This document shows positions 34,833 through 43,440 of a stretch of 64,000 nt of DNA, piece after piece. How positions within the stretch are numbered: position 1 is the stretch's first letter; the number at the start of each line of letters is the position of its first letter. The DNA is from an uncultured Prevotella sp. GTDB taxonomy: Bacteria; Bacteroidota; Bacteroidia; Bacteroidales; Bacteroidaceae. The stretch spans positions 48,249 through 112,248 of the forward strand of contig CAKPZJ010000006.1 of NCBI GenBank assembly GCA_934204655.1. The letters run 5' to 3'. The notes under the pieces were generated by a model. That model was not told where the DNA came from. It worked only from the letters and a program-made list of their open reading frames with translations, and searched no databases. The position numbers and the translations under genes are program-made.

Positions 34833-35334
34833 ACTTGTCAAATTCGTTAAACTTTTGCTTGATGGTCTGGCGGGCTCTGAAGATACTCACCTTGACCTGT
34901 TCCTCACTGATGGCGAGTATATCGGCTATCTCCCGATACGCCTTGCCCTCAAAGTCGCGCAGCTGCATGCACATTCGCTGCTTCGCGGGTAGCGCGTCGA
35001 CCAGGCGGCGTACTATGGCCATGCGGTCGGCACTGAGTGCCTGCTCGTAGGGAGTAGATGAGGTGTCGGGGCGGTCCTCGGGCAGCGTGCCGTCGGTCTC
35101 GGTGCGATGGGCGTTCTTGCGCAGGGCATCCAGGGCCAAGTTCTTGCAGATGGCGAGGCTGAATGCCTCTATGGAGTCTATCTCGGCCCACGAGTCGCGG
35201 CGGTTCCACACCTTAATCAGCGTTTCCTGTACTATGTCCTCGGCCTCGGCGCGGTTAAGCGTTATGCGGAGAGCCAGCCTGAAGAGCACGTTCTTCAGCG
35301 GAAGCACATCGTCACGAAAACTGATTTCTTTCAT
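34822..35334 (-). CDS. ECF-type RNA polymerase sigma factor
   Basis: A 170-residue sigma-70 family protein with only regions 2 and 4. Region 2 shows LRITLNRAEAEDIVQETLIKVWNRRD and ICKNLALDALRKN. Region 4 shows LPAKQRMCMQLRDFEGKAYREIADILAISEEQVKVSIFRARQTIKQKF, including the helix-turn-helix. Such factors direct RNA polymerase to a small regulon in response to envelope signals. The next gene overlaps it and is probably its anti-sigma factor. A GTAACTT-N14-CGTC element just upstream (35353-35377) resembles an ECF promoter, so the gene may activate itself. Confidence 0.93.
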   Translation of the reverse strand: MKEISFRDDVLPLKNVLFRLALRITLNRAEAEDIVQETLIKVWNRRDSWAEIDSIEAFSLAICKNLALDALRKNAHRTETDGTLPEDRPDTSSTPYEQALSADRMAIVRRLVDALPAKQRMCMQLRDFEGKAYREIADILAISEEQVKVSIFRARQTIKQKFNEFDKYGL

Positions 35335-35352
35335 CGTCTCTCTAATAGTAAT

Positions 35353-35377
35353 GACGTATGGCGGGGGTATAAGTTAC
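35353..35377 (-). promoter_or_regulatory. Candidate ECF-type autoregulated promoter
   Basis: On the minus strand GTAACTT (35371-35377) is followed, with AAC and GTC 17-18 bases apart, by CGTC (35353-35356), 19 bases before the sigma gene ATG. AAC and CGTC are the usual ECF -35 and -10 cores. No TAnnTTTG box is present here. Confidence 0.35.
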
Positions 35378-35409
35378 AGCCGCGGAGTGATTTTGCCGTT
35401 TTTTAACGT

Positions 35410-36189
35410 TTATTTGATAATGGTGCCGTGGGTTCCGTCGATGGCCGTGGCCTGGGTAATGACCACGCGGGCCACTCCGTGGTCTATGGCGGCCAGGGCG
35501 TTCTCTACCTTGGGTATCATGCCGCCGGCTATGGTTCCGTCGGCCACGTAGCGGTCAAAGTCGGGACGGGTAATGAGGGGTATTACGCTGCTGTCGTCGT
35601 CGGGGCGGCTCAGCACGCCGGGTTTCTCAAAGGCGTAGATAAGCGTTACGCTGTAGAGGGGGGCCAGGGCGCGGGCCACGGTGGCGGCTATGGTGTCGGC
35701 GTTGGTATTGAGGATAGAGCCGTGGCCGTCGTGGGTAAGGGGAGCCACCACGGGGGTGACGCCGGCCTCGACCAGCCGGCCTATCATCTGTCCGTCGGCC
35801 GTGTCTACATCGCCCACATATCCATAGTCTATCCCGTCGCGCACAGGGCGGCGGTGGGCCTGGATAATGTTGGCATCGGCACCTGTAAGGCCGATGGCGT
35901 TGACACGGCGAGCCTGCAACTGGGCCACAATGTTCTTGTTGACCAGTCCGCCGTAGACCATGGTCACCACGCCGAGCATGTCGGCATCGGTAATGCGGCG
36001 TCCGCCCACCATGTGGGTCTCTATGCCCAGCCGGGCAGCCACCTGTGTGGCCCTGCGGCCGCCTCCGTGTACAAGGACCTTACGTCCGGGGATGGCGGCG
36101 AAGTCGTCGAGCAGGCGGGCCAGCATGGCCTCGTCCTCGACCACGGCCCCGCCCACCTTGACGACGGTTATGTTCTGTCTGTCCTTCAT
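35410..36189 (-). CDS. argB: Acetylglutamate kinase
   Basis: A 259-residue amino-acid kinase family enzyme that phosphorylates N-acetyl-L-glutamate, the second step of arginine synthesis. The phosphate-binding start VVKVGGAVVED, the HGGGRRATQVAARLGI loop, the GLTGADANIIQAHRR segment and the C-terminal TIAGGMIPKVENALAAIDHGV motif are all present. It begins four bases after the speA stop, so arginine synthesis and arginine decarboxylation are transcribed together. Confidence 0.96.
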   Translation of the reverse strand: MKDRQNITVVKVGGAVVEDEAMLARLLDDFAAIPGRKVLVHGGGRRATQVAARLGIETHMVGGRRITDADMLGVVTMVYGGLVNKNIVAQLQARRVNAIGLTGADANIIQAHRRPVRDGIDYGYVGDVDTADGQMIGRLVEAGVTPVVAPLTHDGHGSILNTNADTIAATVARALAPLYSVTLIYAFEKPGVLSRPDDDSSVIPLITRPDFDRYVADGTIAGGMIPKVENALAAIDHGVARVVITQATAIDGTHGTIIK

Positions 36190-36193
36190 CTTA

Positions 36194-38086
36194 CTATTCT
36201 AAATAGGTATATCCGTAAAGGCCCGAGCGGTAGTTGGAGAGAAACTCCTTACCTTCCTCGAGCGATATCTTACCATTCTTAACGCTCTTGGTAACCCAGA
36301 TCTCGAGCTGACGCACCAGCTTCTTGGGGTTGTACTGAACGTAGTCCAGGACTTCCTCGACAGTCTCGCCGTCGAATATCTGGTCAATGTGGTACTTGCC
36401 ATCCTTGACGCCGATGTGGACAGCATTGGTGTCGCCGAACAGGTTGTGCATGTCGCCGAGTATTTCCTGGTAGGCGCCGACAAGGAAAACGCCGAGGTAG
36501 TAAGGTTCGTTGCGGCGGAGGGCATGGAGGGGCAGCACGTGGGATATGTGGCCCTCCTTGACGAAGTTAGTTATCTTGCCGTCGCTGTCGCAGGTAATGT
36601 CCTGGAGGGTGGCGTTGCGCGTGGGGCGCTCGTCGAGGCGCTGGATGGGCATGATGGGAAAGAGCTGGTCGATGGCCCACGAGTCGGGCAGGCTCTGGAA
36701 GAGCGAGAAGTTACAGAAGTACTTGTCGGCAAGCAGTTTGTCGATGTTGCGCAGCTCTTCGGGCACGTGCTTCTGCTGTTTGGCCAGCGTATTGATTTCG
36801 TGGCACACGCTCCAGTACATACTCTCTATCTCGGCACGTGTCTTGAGGTCCACGATGCCGTGCGAGAAGAGCTCGAGGGCCTCGTCGCGTATCTGCTCGG
36901 CATCGTGCCAGTCCTCGAGCATGTTCTTGGCGTTCAGGTTGTCCCATATCTCATACAGGTCCTTGACCAGCTGGTGGTCGGTATCCTTGGCCTCAAACTC
37001 CTCGGGCATCTCGGGCAGACTGGCCGTCTCGAGTACATCTATTACCAGTACCGAGTGGTGGGCAGTAAGCGAGCGACCACTCTCGGTAATGATGTTGGGG
37101 TGAGCGATGCCGTTCTTATCGGCAGCGTCGACGAATGTGTAGACACAGTCGTTGACATATTCCTGGATGGAGTAGTTGACCGAGCTCTCGCTGTTAGCCG
37201 AGCGGGTTCCGTCGTAGTCCACGCCCAGACCGCCGCCACAGTCTACAAAGTCTACGTTGTACCCCATCCTGTGCAGGTTGATGTAGAACTGGGCCGCCTC
37301 ACGCAGGGCAGTCTGTATGCGACGTATCTTGGTAATCTGCGAGCCTATGTGGAAGTGGATAAGACGCAGGCTGTCGTGCAGGCCCTTCTCATCCAGGATG
37401 CGGAGGGCGTCGAGCAGTTCCGAACTGGTAAGGCCAAACTTGGAGGCGTCACCACCGCTCTCGGCCCACTTGCCAGAACCGCTCGAGGCCAGCTTGATAC
37501 GTATGCCCAGATTGGGCTTCACGTTGAGTTTCTTGGCTGCGCGGGCTATAATGTCCAGCTCGTTGAGCTTCTCGACCACTATGAAGATGCGTTTGCCCAT
37601 CTTCTGCGCCAGCAGAGCCAGCTCTATGTAACTCTGGTCCTTGTAACCGTTGCAGATAATGAGTGAGTCGCTCTGGCACTGGACTGCTATAACGGCGTGG
37701 AGTTCGGGTTTGGAACCGGCCTCAAGGCCCAGGTTGAACTTGCGGCCGTGAGAGATAATCTCCTCGACCACGGGCTGCATCTGGTTGACCTTGATAGGAT
37801 AGATAATAAAGTTCTGAGCGTTGTAGTGATACTCTTCGGCAGCCCGCTTGAAACAGCTGGCCGTCTTCTCGATACGGTTGTCCAGAATATCAGGGAAACG
37901 GAGCAACACGGGGGGCGTTACATCGCGGAGGGAGAGCTCATCGAGCACCTCGCGCAGGTCTATCTGCACGCCGTCCTTGCTGGGCGACACGCAGACGTTG
38001 CCGCGGTCGTTGATATTGAAATAAGAGGCGCCCCAGCCACATATATTATATAGCTCGCGCGAGTCTTCGATAGTCCACTTCTTCAT
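36194..38086 (-). CDS. speA: Biosynthetic arginine decarboxylase
   Basis: A 630-residue PLP-dependent, fold-type III decarboxylase that converts arginine to agmatine for polyamine synthesis. The PLP lysine is Lys99 in FIIYPIKVNQMQ. The phosphate loop DCGGGLGVDYDGTRS and the segment ITESGRSLTAHHSVLV are typical of SpeA, and the length matches the family. Its ATG overlaps the aroK stop by four bases and argB follows after four bases. No downstream agmatine enzyme (agmatine deiminase or agmatinase) is in the window. Confidence 0.97.
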   Translation of the reverse strand: MKKWTIEDSRELYNICGWGASYFNINDRGNVCVSPSKDGVQIDLREVLDELSLRDVTPPVLLRFPDILDNRIEKTASCFKRAAEEYHYNAQNFIIYPIKVNQMQPVVEEIISHGRKFNLGLEAGSKPELHAVIAVQCQSDSLIICNGYKDQSYIELALLAQKMGKRIFIVVEKLNELDIIARAAKKLNVKPNLGIRIKLASSGSGKWAESGGDASKFGLTSSELLDALRILDEKGLHDSLRLIHFHIGSQITKIRRIQTALREAAQFYINLHRMGYNVDFVDCGGGLGVDYDGTRSANSESSVNYSIQEYVNDCVYTFVDAADKNGIAHPNIITESGRSLTAHHSVLVIDVLETASLPEMPEEFEAKDTDHQLVKDLYEIWDNLNAKNMLEDWHDAEQIRDEALELFSHGIVDLKTRAEIESMYWSVCHEINTLAKQQKHVPEELRNIDKLLADKYFCNFSLFQSLPDSWAIDQLFPIMPIQRLDERPTRNATLQDITCDSDGKITNFVKEGHISHVLPLHALRRNEPYYLGVFLVGAYQEILGDMHNLFGDTNAVHIGVKDGKYHIDQIFDGETVEEVLDYVQYNPKKLVRQLEIWVTKSVKNGKISLEEGKEFLSNYRSGLYGYTYLE

Positions 38087-38616
38087 AATCCGAGTAGTGT
38101 TTTTAGTCGTTGGGTTGTTATATGTATCTTTTTGGAATCGTCCATGAGGTCTACACTGATGGTGTGGCGTGCCCGGGAGTAGTAAGGCTCGCGCTGGGCC
38201 AGCTGCTCGGCCACAAAGGTGCGCTGCTCGTCAGCACTCTTGCCCAGGAGCAGGGGCCGAACCGTCTTACCCATACTCAGGTGGCGGCAGAGCACCTCGG
38301 GCGAAGCCTGGAGATACACGGTGTCGCCCTGGCGGTTCATGTAGTCCATGTTGTCGAAGAAACAGGGAGTGCCGCCGCCACAACTGATGATGACATTCTC
38401 AAATTCGGCCACCTCGTGGAGCATGTTGTGCTCTATCTGACGGAAGCCAGACTCGCCGCGCTCGTCAAAGAGCTGCTTAATGGTACGGTGCATGCGGCTC
38501 TCGATGTACCAGTCGAGGTCGTAGAACGGCATGCCGAGCTCGCGGGCCAGCGCGTTGCCTATAGTGGTCTTGCCGGCACCCATGTAGCCTATGAGTATGA
38601 TACGGGTAATGCTCAT
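38083..38616 (-). CDS. aroK: Shikimate kinase
   Basis: A 177-residue NMP-kinase-fold enzyme that phosphorylates shikimate in aromatic amino-acid synthesis. The P-loop is GYMGAGKTT (Lys16), with the shikimate-binding DLDWYIESR and SCGGGTP motifs and the lid RPLL. I chose the ATG at 38616 (MSITRIILIG) because it overlaps the topA stop in an ATGA, as at the other junctions of this operon. An in-frame ATG 17 codons upstream, inside topA, would add a non-conserved tail. Confidence 0.95.
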   Translation of the reverse strand: MSITRIILIGYMGAGKTTIGNALARELGMPFYDLDWYIESRMHRTIKQLFDERGESGFRQIEHNMLHEVAEFENVIISCGGGTPCFFDNMDYMNRQGDTVYLQASPEVLCRHLSMGKTVRPLLLGKSADEQRTFVAEQLAQREPYYSRARHTISVDLMDDSKKIHITTQRLKTLLGL

Positions 38617-40937
38617 TTGCGGCGGCGTGTACGTGGTTCGGGCGCTGTCTCTACTATCTGCTTGCACTCGGCATAAGTAAGCTGGTCTATATGGTCGGCA
38701 GCCGACTTGGGCATGTGGTAGTTGTTGCCGTTGTAGGCTATGTAGGGACCGTAGCGGCCTGTGCGCACCTCCATGGCGGGGTCTTCCTCGAAGGTCTTGA
38801 TGTGGCGCTGGCGCTCCTGACTGCGTTTCTGCTCTATCACGACCACGGCCTCGCCCAGGGTGGTGGTCAGGGGATTGCTGCCCTTGGGCAGCGACACGTA
38901 TTTCTTATCGTGTAGCACGTAGGGGCCAAACCGCCCGGCGCCCACGACCACTGGGGTGCCCTCAAAGTCGCCTATGGTGCGTGGCAACTTAAACAGCTCG
39001 AGTGCCTCGTCCAGCGTTATGGTCTCTATGCTCTTGTCGGCGGGCAGCTGAGCAAACCGTGGCTTGTCCGTGTCGTCTGCGCGGCCTATCTGAGCCACCG
39101 GCCCGAAGCGGCCTATCTTCACGAACACGGGCTTGCCCGTTCCGGGCTCAGTGCCGAGTTGCCGCTCGCCGGCCTTGTGCTCCGAGCGGGCGTTCATCAC
39201 CTTGTCTACGGTTGGCTCGAAGCCCTTGTCGAACGCTTTCATCATCTGCGTCCACTCCTCCTTGCCCTCGGCTATCTTGTCAAACTGGTTTTCGACCCTG
39301 GCGGTAAAGTTATAGTCCATTATCTCTGGGAAATGGCTCATCAGGAAGTCGTTGACCACAAAGCCAATGTCGGTAGGCAGCAGCTTGCCCTTCTCCTTGC
39401 CGGTGGTCTCTGTCTTGGTGGCTGTCACTATGTCGGCTCCCTTCAGCGTGTCGATGGTGCAAGGACGCTCCTCGCCGGCCTTGTCGCCCTTCTGGACGTA
39501 CTCGCGCTGCTGGATGGTCGATATGGTGGGGGCGTAGGTCGACGGGCGGCCTATGCCCAGCTCCTCGAGTTTCTTAACGAGGCTGGCCTCGGTATAGCGC
39601 AGCGGCCCCTGCGAGTAGCGTTCGGTCGATGTGACCGACAGCCGCTCCAGCGGGTCGCCGGTGTGCAGTGCCGGAAGCTGGTTGGCGTCGTCATCGCGCA
39701 CCTCCTCGTCGTCGGTCGACTCGCGGTACACCTTGAGGAAACCGTCGAACACCACCACCTCGCCATTGGCCACAAACTTTTCCTTCTGGCCGTCTATGTC
39801 TATCGTCACGGTGGTCTTCTCTATCTCGGCCTCGGCCATCTGCGAGGCTATGGTACGCTTCCATATCAGGTCGTACAGGCGGCGTTCCTGGGCGTTGCCG
39901 GTAATGGTGGCCTCGGAGAGGTAAGTGGGGCGTATGGCCTCGTGGGCTTCCTGGGCGCCCTTAGAGTGGGTCTGGAAGTTGCGGGGGCGGCTGTACTGCT
40001 CGCCCCATAGTTTGGTTATCTCCTCCTTGCCCGAGCCGATGGCGAACTTAGAGAGGTTGACGCTGTCGGTACGCATATAGGTGATGCGACCGCTCTCGTA
40101 CAGGTGCTGGGCCACCATCATGGTCTGGGTTACGGTGAAGCCCAGCTTGCGGGCGGCCTCCTGCTGCAGGGTCGATGTGGTAAACGGTGGGGCGGGCATG
40201 CGCTTGAGCGGCTTCTGGGCGACCCCACTCACCGTGAAGTGCGCGTCGCGACAGCGGGCCAGGAAGTCGAGTGCCTCGGCATGCGTGGCAAACCTGTGGT
40301 CCAGCTCGGCCTTTACCTCGGCCGTGGTGCCGTGGCCCGTAGGTACGGCGAACACCGCCGTGACGCGATAGTAAGGCTCGCTCTTGAACGCCTGAATCTC
40401 GCGCTCACGCTCTACGATGAGCCTCACGGCCACGCTCTGTACGCGGCCGGCAGAGAGGGCCGGCTTTACCTTTCGCCAGAGCACCGGCGACAGCTTGAAA
40501 CCCACCAAGCGGTCCAGCACACGGCGGGCCTGCTGCGCGTTGACCAGATTCATGTCCAGGTGACGCGGATGCTGTATCGCGTCGAGTATGGCAGTCTTAG
40601 TTATCTCATGGAAGACTATTCGGCTGGTCTTGGCCTCGTCCAGCCCGAGCACCTCGCACAGGTGCCAGCTGATAGCCTCTCCCTCGCGGTCCTCATCGGA
40701 AGCCAGCCACACTTTCTGAGCGTCCTTTACCTGCTTGCGAAGCTCGGCCACCAGTTTTTTCTTTTCCTCTGGTATCTCATAGTCGGGCTCCATGGTCTTC
40801 TCGTTTATGCTGAGCGTTTTCTTCTTGAGGTCGCGGATGTGGCCGAAGCTCGACATCACCTTAAAGTCCTTTCCCAAGAATTTTTCTATGGTCTTAGCCT
40901 TTGCGGGGCTCTCTACTATCACTAAGTTCTCGTGCAT
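38613..40937 (-). CDS. topA: DNA topoisomerase I
   Basis: A 774-residue type IA topoisomerase that relaxes negative supercoils. The Toprim domain shows NLVIVESPAKAKTIEKFLG and ASDEDREGEAISWH, and the catalytic tyrosine is Tyr287 in SGRITYMRTDSVNLS. The C-terminus has no cysteine zinc fingers but holds several Toprim-C repeats (KIGRFGPVAQIG, GAGRFGPYVLH, RTGRYGPYIAY), as in other Bacteroidota TopA proteins. The start is placed at ATG 40937 (MHENLVIVESPAKAK), which matches the family N-terminus and lies just after the promoter at 40967. It heads the topA-aroK-speA-argB operon. Confidence 0.97.
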   Translation of the reverse strand: MHENLVIVESPAKAKTIEKFLGKDFKVMSSFGHIRDLKKKTLSINEKTMEPDYEIPEEKKKLVAELRKQVKDAQKVWLASDEDREGEAISWHLCEVLGLDEAKTSRIVFHEITKTAILDAIQHPRHLDMNLVNAQQARRVLDRLVGFKLSPVLWRKVKPALSAGRVQSVAVRLIVEREREIQAFKSEPYYRVTAVFAVPTGHGTTAEVKAELDHRFATHAEALDFLARCRDAHFTVSGVAQKPLKRMPAPPFTTSTLQQEAARKLGFTVTQTMMVAQHLYESGRITYMRTDSVNLSKFAIGSGKEEITKLWGEQYSRPRNFQTHSKGAQEAHEAIRPTYLSEATITGNAQERRLYDLIWKRTIASQMAEAEIEKTTVTIDIDGQKEKFVANGEVVVFDGFLKVYRESTDDEEVRDDDANQLPALHTGDPLERLSVTSTERYSQGPLRYTEASLVKKLEELGIGRPSTYAPTISTIQQREYVQKGDKAGEERPCTIDTLKGADIVTATKTETTGKEKGKLLPTDIGFVVNDFLMSHFPEIMDYNFTARVENQFDKIAEGKEEWTQMMKAFDKGFEPTVDKVMNARSEHKAGERQLGTEPGTGKPVFVKIGRFGPVAQIGRADDTDKPRFAQLPADKSIETITLDEALELFKLPRTIGDFEGTPVVVGAGRFGPYVLHDKKYVSLPKGSNPLTTTLGEAVVVIEQKRSQERQRHIKTFEEDPAMEVRTGRYGPYIAYNGNNYHMPKSAADHIDQLTYAECKQIVETAPEPRTRRRK

Positions 40938-40966
40938 CGTTTGCGTACATTTAGTTATTTGAAGTG

Positions 40967-40974
40967 CAAAAGTA
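40967..40974 (-). promoter_or_regulatory. -7 box (TACTTTTG) of the topA operon
   Basis: TACTTTTGCAC, 30 bases before the chosen ATG. Transcription from here supports the shorter topA start. Confidence 0.55.
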
Positions 40975-41179
40975 GCCAAAAAAAATCGGTTACACCTTAT
41001 TATATATATATTATTTTCATTTTTTATATTTTGCGACCGCCGCGGTACCCGTAGAGTATCAAGGTATAAGAAGCCCTATGGCTGCCATGGGGGCAAGTAG
41101 GATACGGAAAAGTAAGAAGGTCGCTCTCCGCGATTTTTCATACCGTTTTTCACGTTTCCGATAACACGCACGACCACCA

Positions 41180-41380
41180 CAGAGTGGGCCACACACACTG
41201 AAAGCGCATCCCTCAAGCCAAGGGAGATGGCGAGGATGGGGGTCGTGATAACCATGCGCAAACCTGCGTGAGCTACGCGCGATGCAAGTGTCTCTCTCAA
41301 GCCAAGGGAGATGGCGGAGTACAATGACCATGACACCGTGGGCAACCCCGTGTGAACCAGGCGCAAGACCGCGTGACCAG
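41180..41380. repeat. Linker repeats before the three-unit array
   Basis: Two direct copies of CTCAAGCCAAGGGAGATGGC (near 41212 and 41298) with flanking GCGCAAAC/GTGAGCTACGCGC phrases. A third copy lies in the linker at 42330-42460. Confidence 0.65.
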
Positions 41381-41726
41381 CGCGCGCTGAAAGCGCAGCA
41401 GTATAAAGCCTGGGGCAACGCCCCAGGTACACAACCATCAAACTATTGTCGCGCTGTAAGCGCAAAAGAAGTGCAAGCCGAGCGTCATGAGCTTGCTCAG
41501 ATGGCCGAGGCGCAGCCTGCGTTCTATAAAAGTAGCGAAGCATCAAACCAGGGGGATAATGCCAATAGCCATTGCCGTGTAAATGAGCAGGGAAATAAAC
41601 GTCAACCATGTCTGCCACGATAACGCCTACGGCTACTTTTGCGCCTACAGCGCGCATTGCCCACCGGGGAACGATACCTGGGGCGTTGCCCCAGGCTATA
41701 TACTGCTGCGCTTTCAGCGCGCGCTG
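41381..41726 (+). repeat. 346-bp palindromic unit with 64-bp segment (array unit 1)
   Basis: Left arm from 41381 with the 64-bp segment at 41469-41532, continuing TAGCGAAGC, then spacer and right arm 41621-41726. The arms and hairpins match the other units. Confidence 0.92.
41469..41532 (+). repeat. 64-bp nested hairpin segment
   Basis: Flanked by AAAAG on both sides. The hairpin has TCATGAGC against GCTCAGATGG, so one pair is a wobble. Confidence 0.85.
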
Positions 41727-41798
41727 CTTGCGAGCCATTCCTTTAACGGCTGGAATGGCCGTAACCATTCCCGTGACCATCGCGAGAGACGAGAAGGC

Positions 41799-41830
41799 CG
41801 ACCTTTAGACTTCCAATGACAACTCCCACA
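41799..41830 (+). repeat. GACCGACC-family fragment
   Basis: GCCGACCTTTAGACTTCCAATGACAACTCCCA; a diverged left half only. The same fragment occurs after array unit 2 (about 42284-42315). Confidence 0.5.
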
Positions 41831-41867
41831 TTTTCAACAAAACCCATACGCAAACCCGCGTGGGCAA

Positions 41868-42212
41868 CGCGCGCTGAAAGCGCAAAAGTATAAAGCCTGG
41901 GGCAACGCCCCAGGTACACAACCACCAAACTATTGTCGCGCTGTAAGCGCAAAAGAAGTGCAAGCCGAGCGTCATGAGCTTGCTCAGATGGCCGAGACGC
42001 AGCCTGCTTTCTATAAAAGTAGCCGTAGGCGTTATGCTGGGGAAAAGTGCTAATACCAACATTATACAAACGAATATCGCCACGGTTACGGGCAGTCCTG
42101 CAGTGGTAACGCCTACGGCTACTTTTGCGCCTACAGCGCGCTTTGCCCACCGGGGAACGATACCTGGGGCGTTGCCCCAGGCTATATACTGCTGCGCTTT
42201 CAGCGCGCGCTG
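41868..42212 (+). repeat. 346-bp palindromic unit with 64-bp segment (array unit 2)
   Basis: Left arm from 41868, 64-bp segment 41956-42019, spacer 42034-42106, right arm 42107-42212. The right arm and its 85-bp downstream flank are almost identical to array unit 1. Confidence 0.92.
41956..42019 (+). repeat. 64-bp nested hairpin segment
   Basis: A standard copy between two AAAAG motifs, with TCATGAGC pairing to GCTCAGATGG. Confidence 0.85.
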
Positions 42213-42459
42213 CTTGCGAGCCATTCCTATAACGGCTGGAATGGCCGTAACCATTCCCGTGACCATCGCGAGAGACGAGAAGGCCGACCTTTAGACTTCT
42301 AATGACGACTCCCACATTTTCAACAAAGCCCATGCGCAAACCCGAGTGAGCTACACGCGATGCAAGCGCATCCCTCAAGCCAAGGGAGATGGCGGAGTAC
42401 AATGACCATGACACCGTGGGCTACCCCGTGTGAACCATGCGCAAACCCGCGTGAGCTAT

Positions 42460-42805
42460 GCGCGCTGAAAGCGCAGCAGTATAAAGCCTGGGGCAACGCC
42501 CCAGGTACACAACCATCAAACTATTGTCGCGCAGTAAGCGCAAAAGAAGTGCAAGCCGAGCGTCATGAGCTTGCTCGGATGGCCGAGGCTCAGCCTGCTT
42601 TCTATAAAAGTAGCCGTAGGCGTTACATTAGGGAACAACGCCAATACCCCTATTATACATGTGAGTATCACATCGGATGTGGTGGCTATCCCCGTGGTTT
42701 TGACGCTTCGCTACTTTTGCGCCTACAGCGCGCATTGTCCGCGTAGGGGGTTATACCTGGGGCGTTGCCCCAGGCTATAAACTGCTGCGCTTACAGCGCG
42801 CGCTG
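42460..42805 (+). repeat. 346-bp palindromic unit with 64-bp segment (array unit 3)
   Basis: Left arm from 42460, 64-bp segment 42547-42610, right arm from 42701. It differs more from units 1 and 2 in the spacer and in the right-arm entry (GACGCTTCGCTAC in place of AACGCCTACGGCTAC). Confidence 0.92.
42547..42610 (+). repeat. 64-bp nested hairpin segment
   Basis: A copy with TCATGAGC and GCTCGGATGG arms, flanked by AAAAG on both sides. Confidence 0.85.
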
Positions 42806-42894
42806 CGTGCGGGGCTATCCCCAGCCATCCCGAAGTGGCTGCGACTATTCCCGCGATGGCCGCGAAAAATGATAGATGGGCCTTTAGTAATGGA

Positions 42895-42930
42895 CGGTAA
42901 AAGGTAAAAAGGTAAAAGACTAAAAAACGC
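42895..42930. repeat. A-rich AAAAGGTAAAA tract
   Basis: AAAAGGTAAAAAGGTAAAAG, the same short repeat seen in other islands. Confidence 0.6.
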
Positions 42931-42980
42931 TGTTCAGGCATTGCCCTTGCCGGGACAATAACCACCGCGGACGATGAAAA

Positions 42981-43052
42981 GACCGACCTTTACGTTTCTA
43001 ATGACGGTTCCCAGCACGCTAATGACGGCTCCCAGAATCGAAAAGGTCGGCC
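42981..43052 (+). repeat. GACCGACC-family repeat, complete copy
   Basis: It is bounded by GACCGACCTTTACG and AAAAGGTCGGCC as inverted ends, with two internal AATGACGG(C/T)TCCCAG modules. Confidence 0.75.
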
Positions 43053-43210
43053 TCTACGGTTTCTGCGACCGCCATTGGCATACAGATGTTCATCACCAAC
43101 ACGTAGGCAGCACTTTTTACTTTTTTACCTTTTTACTCTTTTACCTTTCAGAAGTGCCTCTTTACTTTTTCTCCTCGTTACTTTTCCATCCGCGACCATT
43201 GCCAAAAGAG

Positions 43211-43247
43211 ATGGGGAGGCAAATGCTGCGTACATTCACCTCCCCAT
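43211..43247 (-). terminator. Terminator of the 51-residue ORF and the upstream giant gene
   Basis: A 9-bp stem ATGGGGAGG (43211-43219 with its complement ending at 43247). On the minus strand it is followed by CTCTTTTGG. It lies 30 bases after the small ORF's stop. Confidence 0.6.
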
Positions 43248-43276
43248 TACTATGATTGTCGGACTGGGCCAATGGG

Positions 43277-43432
43277 TTAATCGTTATCGCCCCACTCCGG
43301 ACCTTCTTTACCGTCCTCATCGACTCCGCCTTCTGGTTTTCCGTCAACAGCCCAGTCACTAAGACATAGCAGTTCAGAAGTGTTAATAACTATCAGCTCA
43401 GCCCGAGGGGCTATATATTCCTGTTTGTTCAT
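43277..43432 (-). CDS. Small 51-residue protein of unknown function
   Basis: An open frame from ATG 43432 to TAA 43277-43279. The peptide begins MNKQEYIAPRAELIVINTSE and continues with LLCLSDWAVDG and an acidic, Gly-rich tail ending EWGDND. The start lies only 8 bases after the stop of the giant repeat protein, and a terminator follows 30 bases beyond its stop, so it is probably the last gene of that transcript. Its layout (short charged start, P.xE.xxxxxELLCLS core, then a Gly/acidic tail) resembles the small uncharacterised peptides common in Prevotella and Bacteroides genomes near surface-protein genes. No function is known to me. Confidence 0.6.
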   Translation of the reverse strand: MNKQEYIAPRAELIVINTSELLCLSDWAVDGKPEGGVDEDGKEGPEWGDND

Positions 43433-43440
43433 TTGTTTAA

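Noticed and set aside
36389..37666. A 425-codon open frame opposite speA
   Set aside because: It is a shadow of speA; the PLP-enzyme motifs are on the minus strand.
41059..42414. Several open frames of 100-230 codons through the 41-42 kb island
   Set aside because: They are translations of the palindromic units (the same peptide words such as LGRCPRLYT and AWGNAPG recur in every island and in several frames). They have no conserved start, promoter or domain.
32345..42805. CRISPR array
   Set aside because: The repeats are long, occur as inverted pairs and have unequal spacing, with related rather than unique spacers. No cas genes are present.
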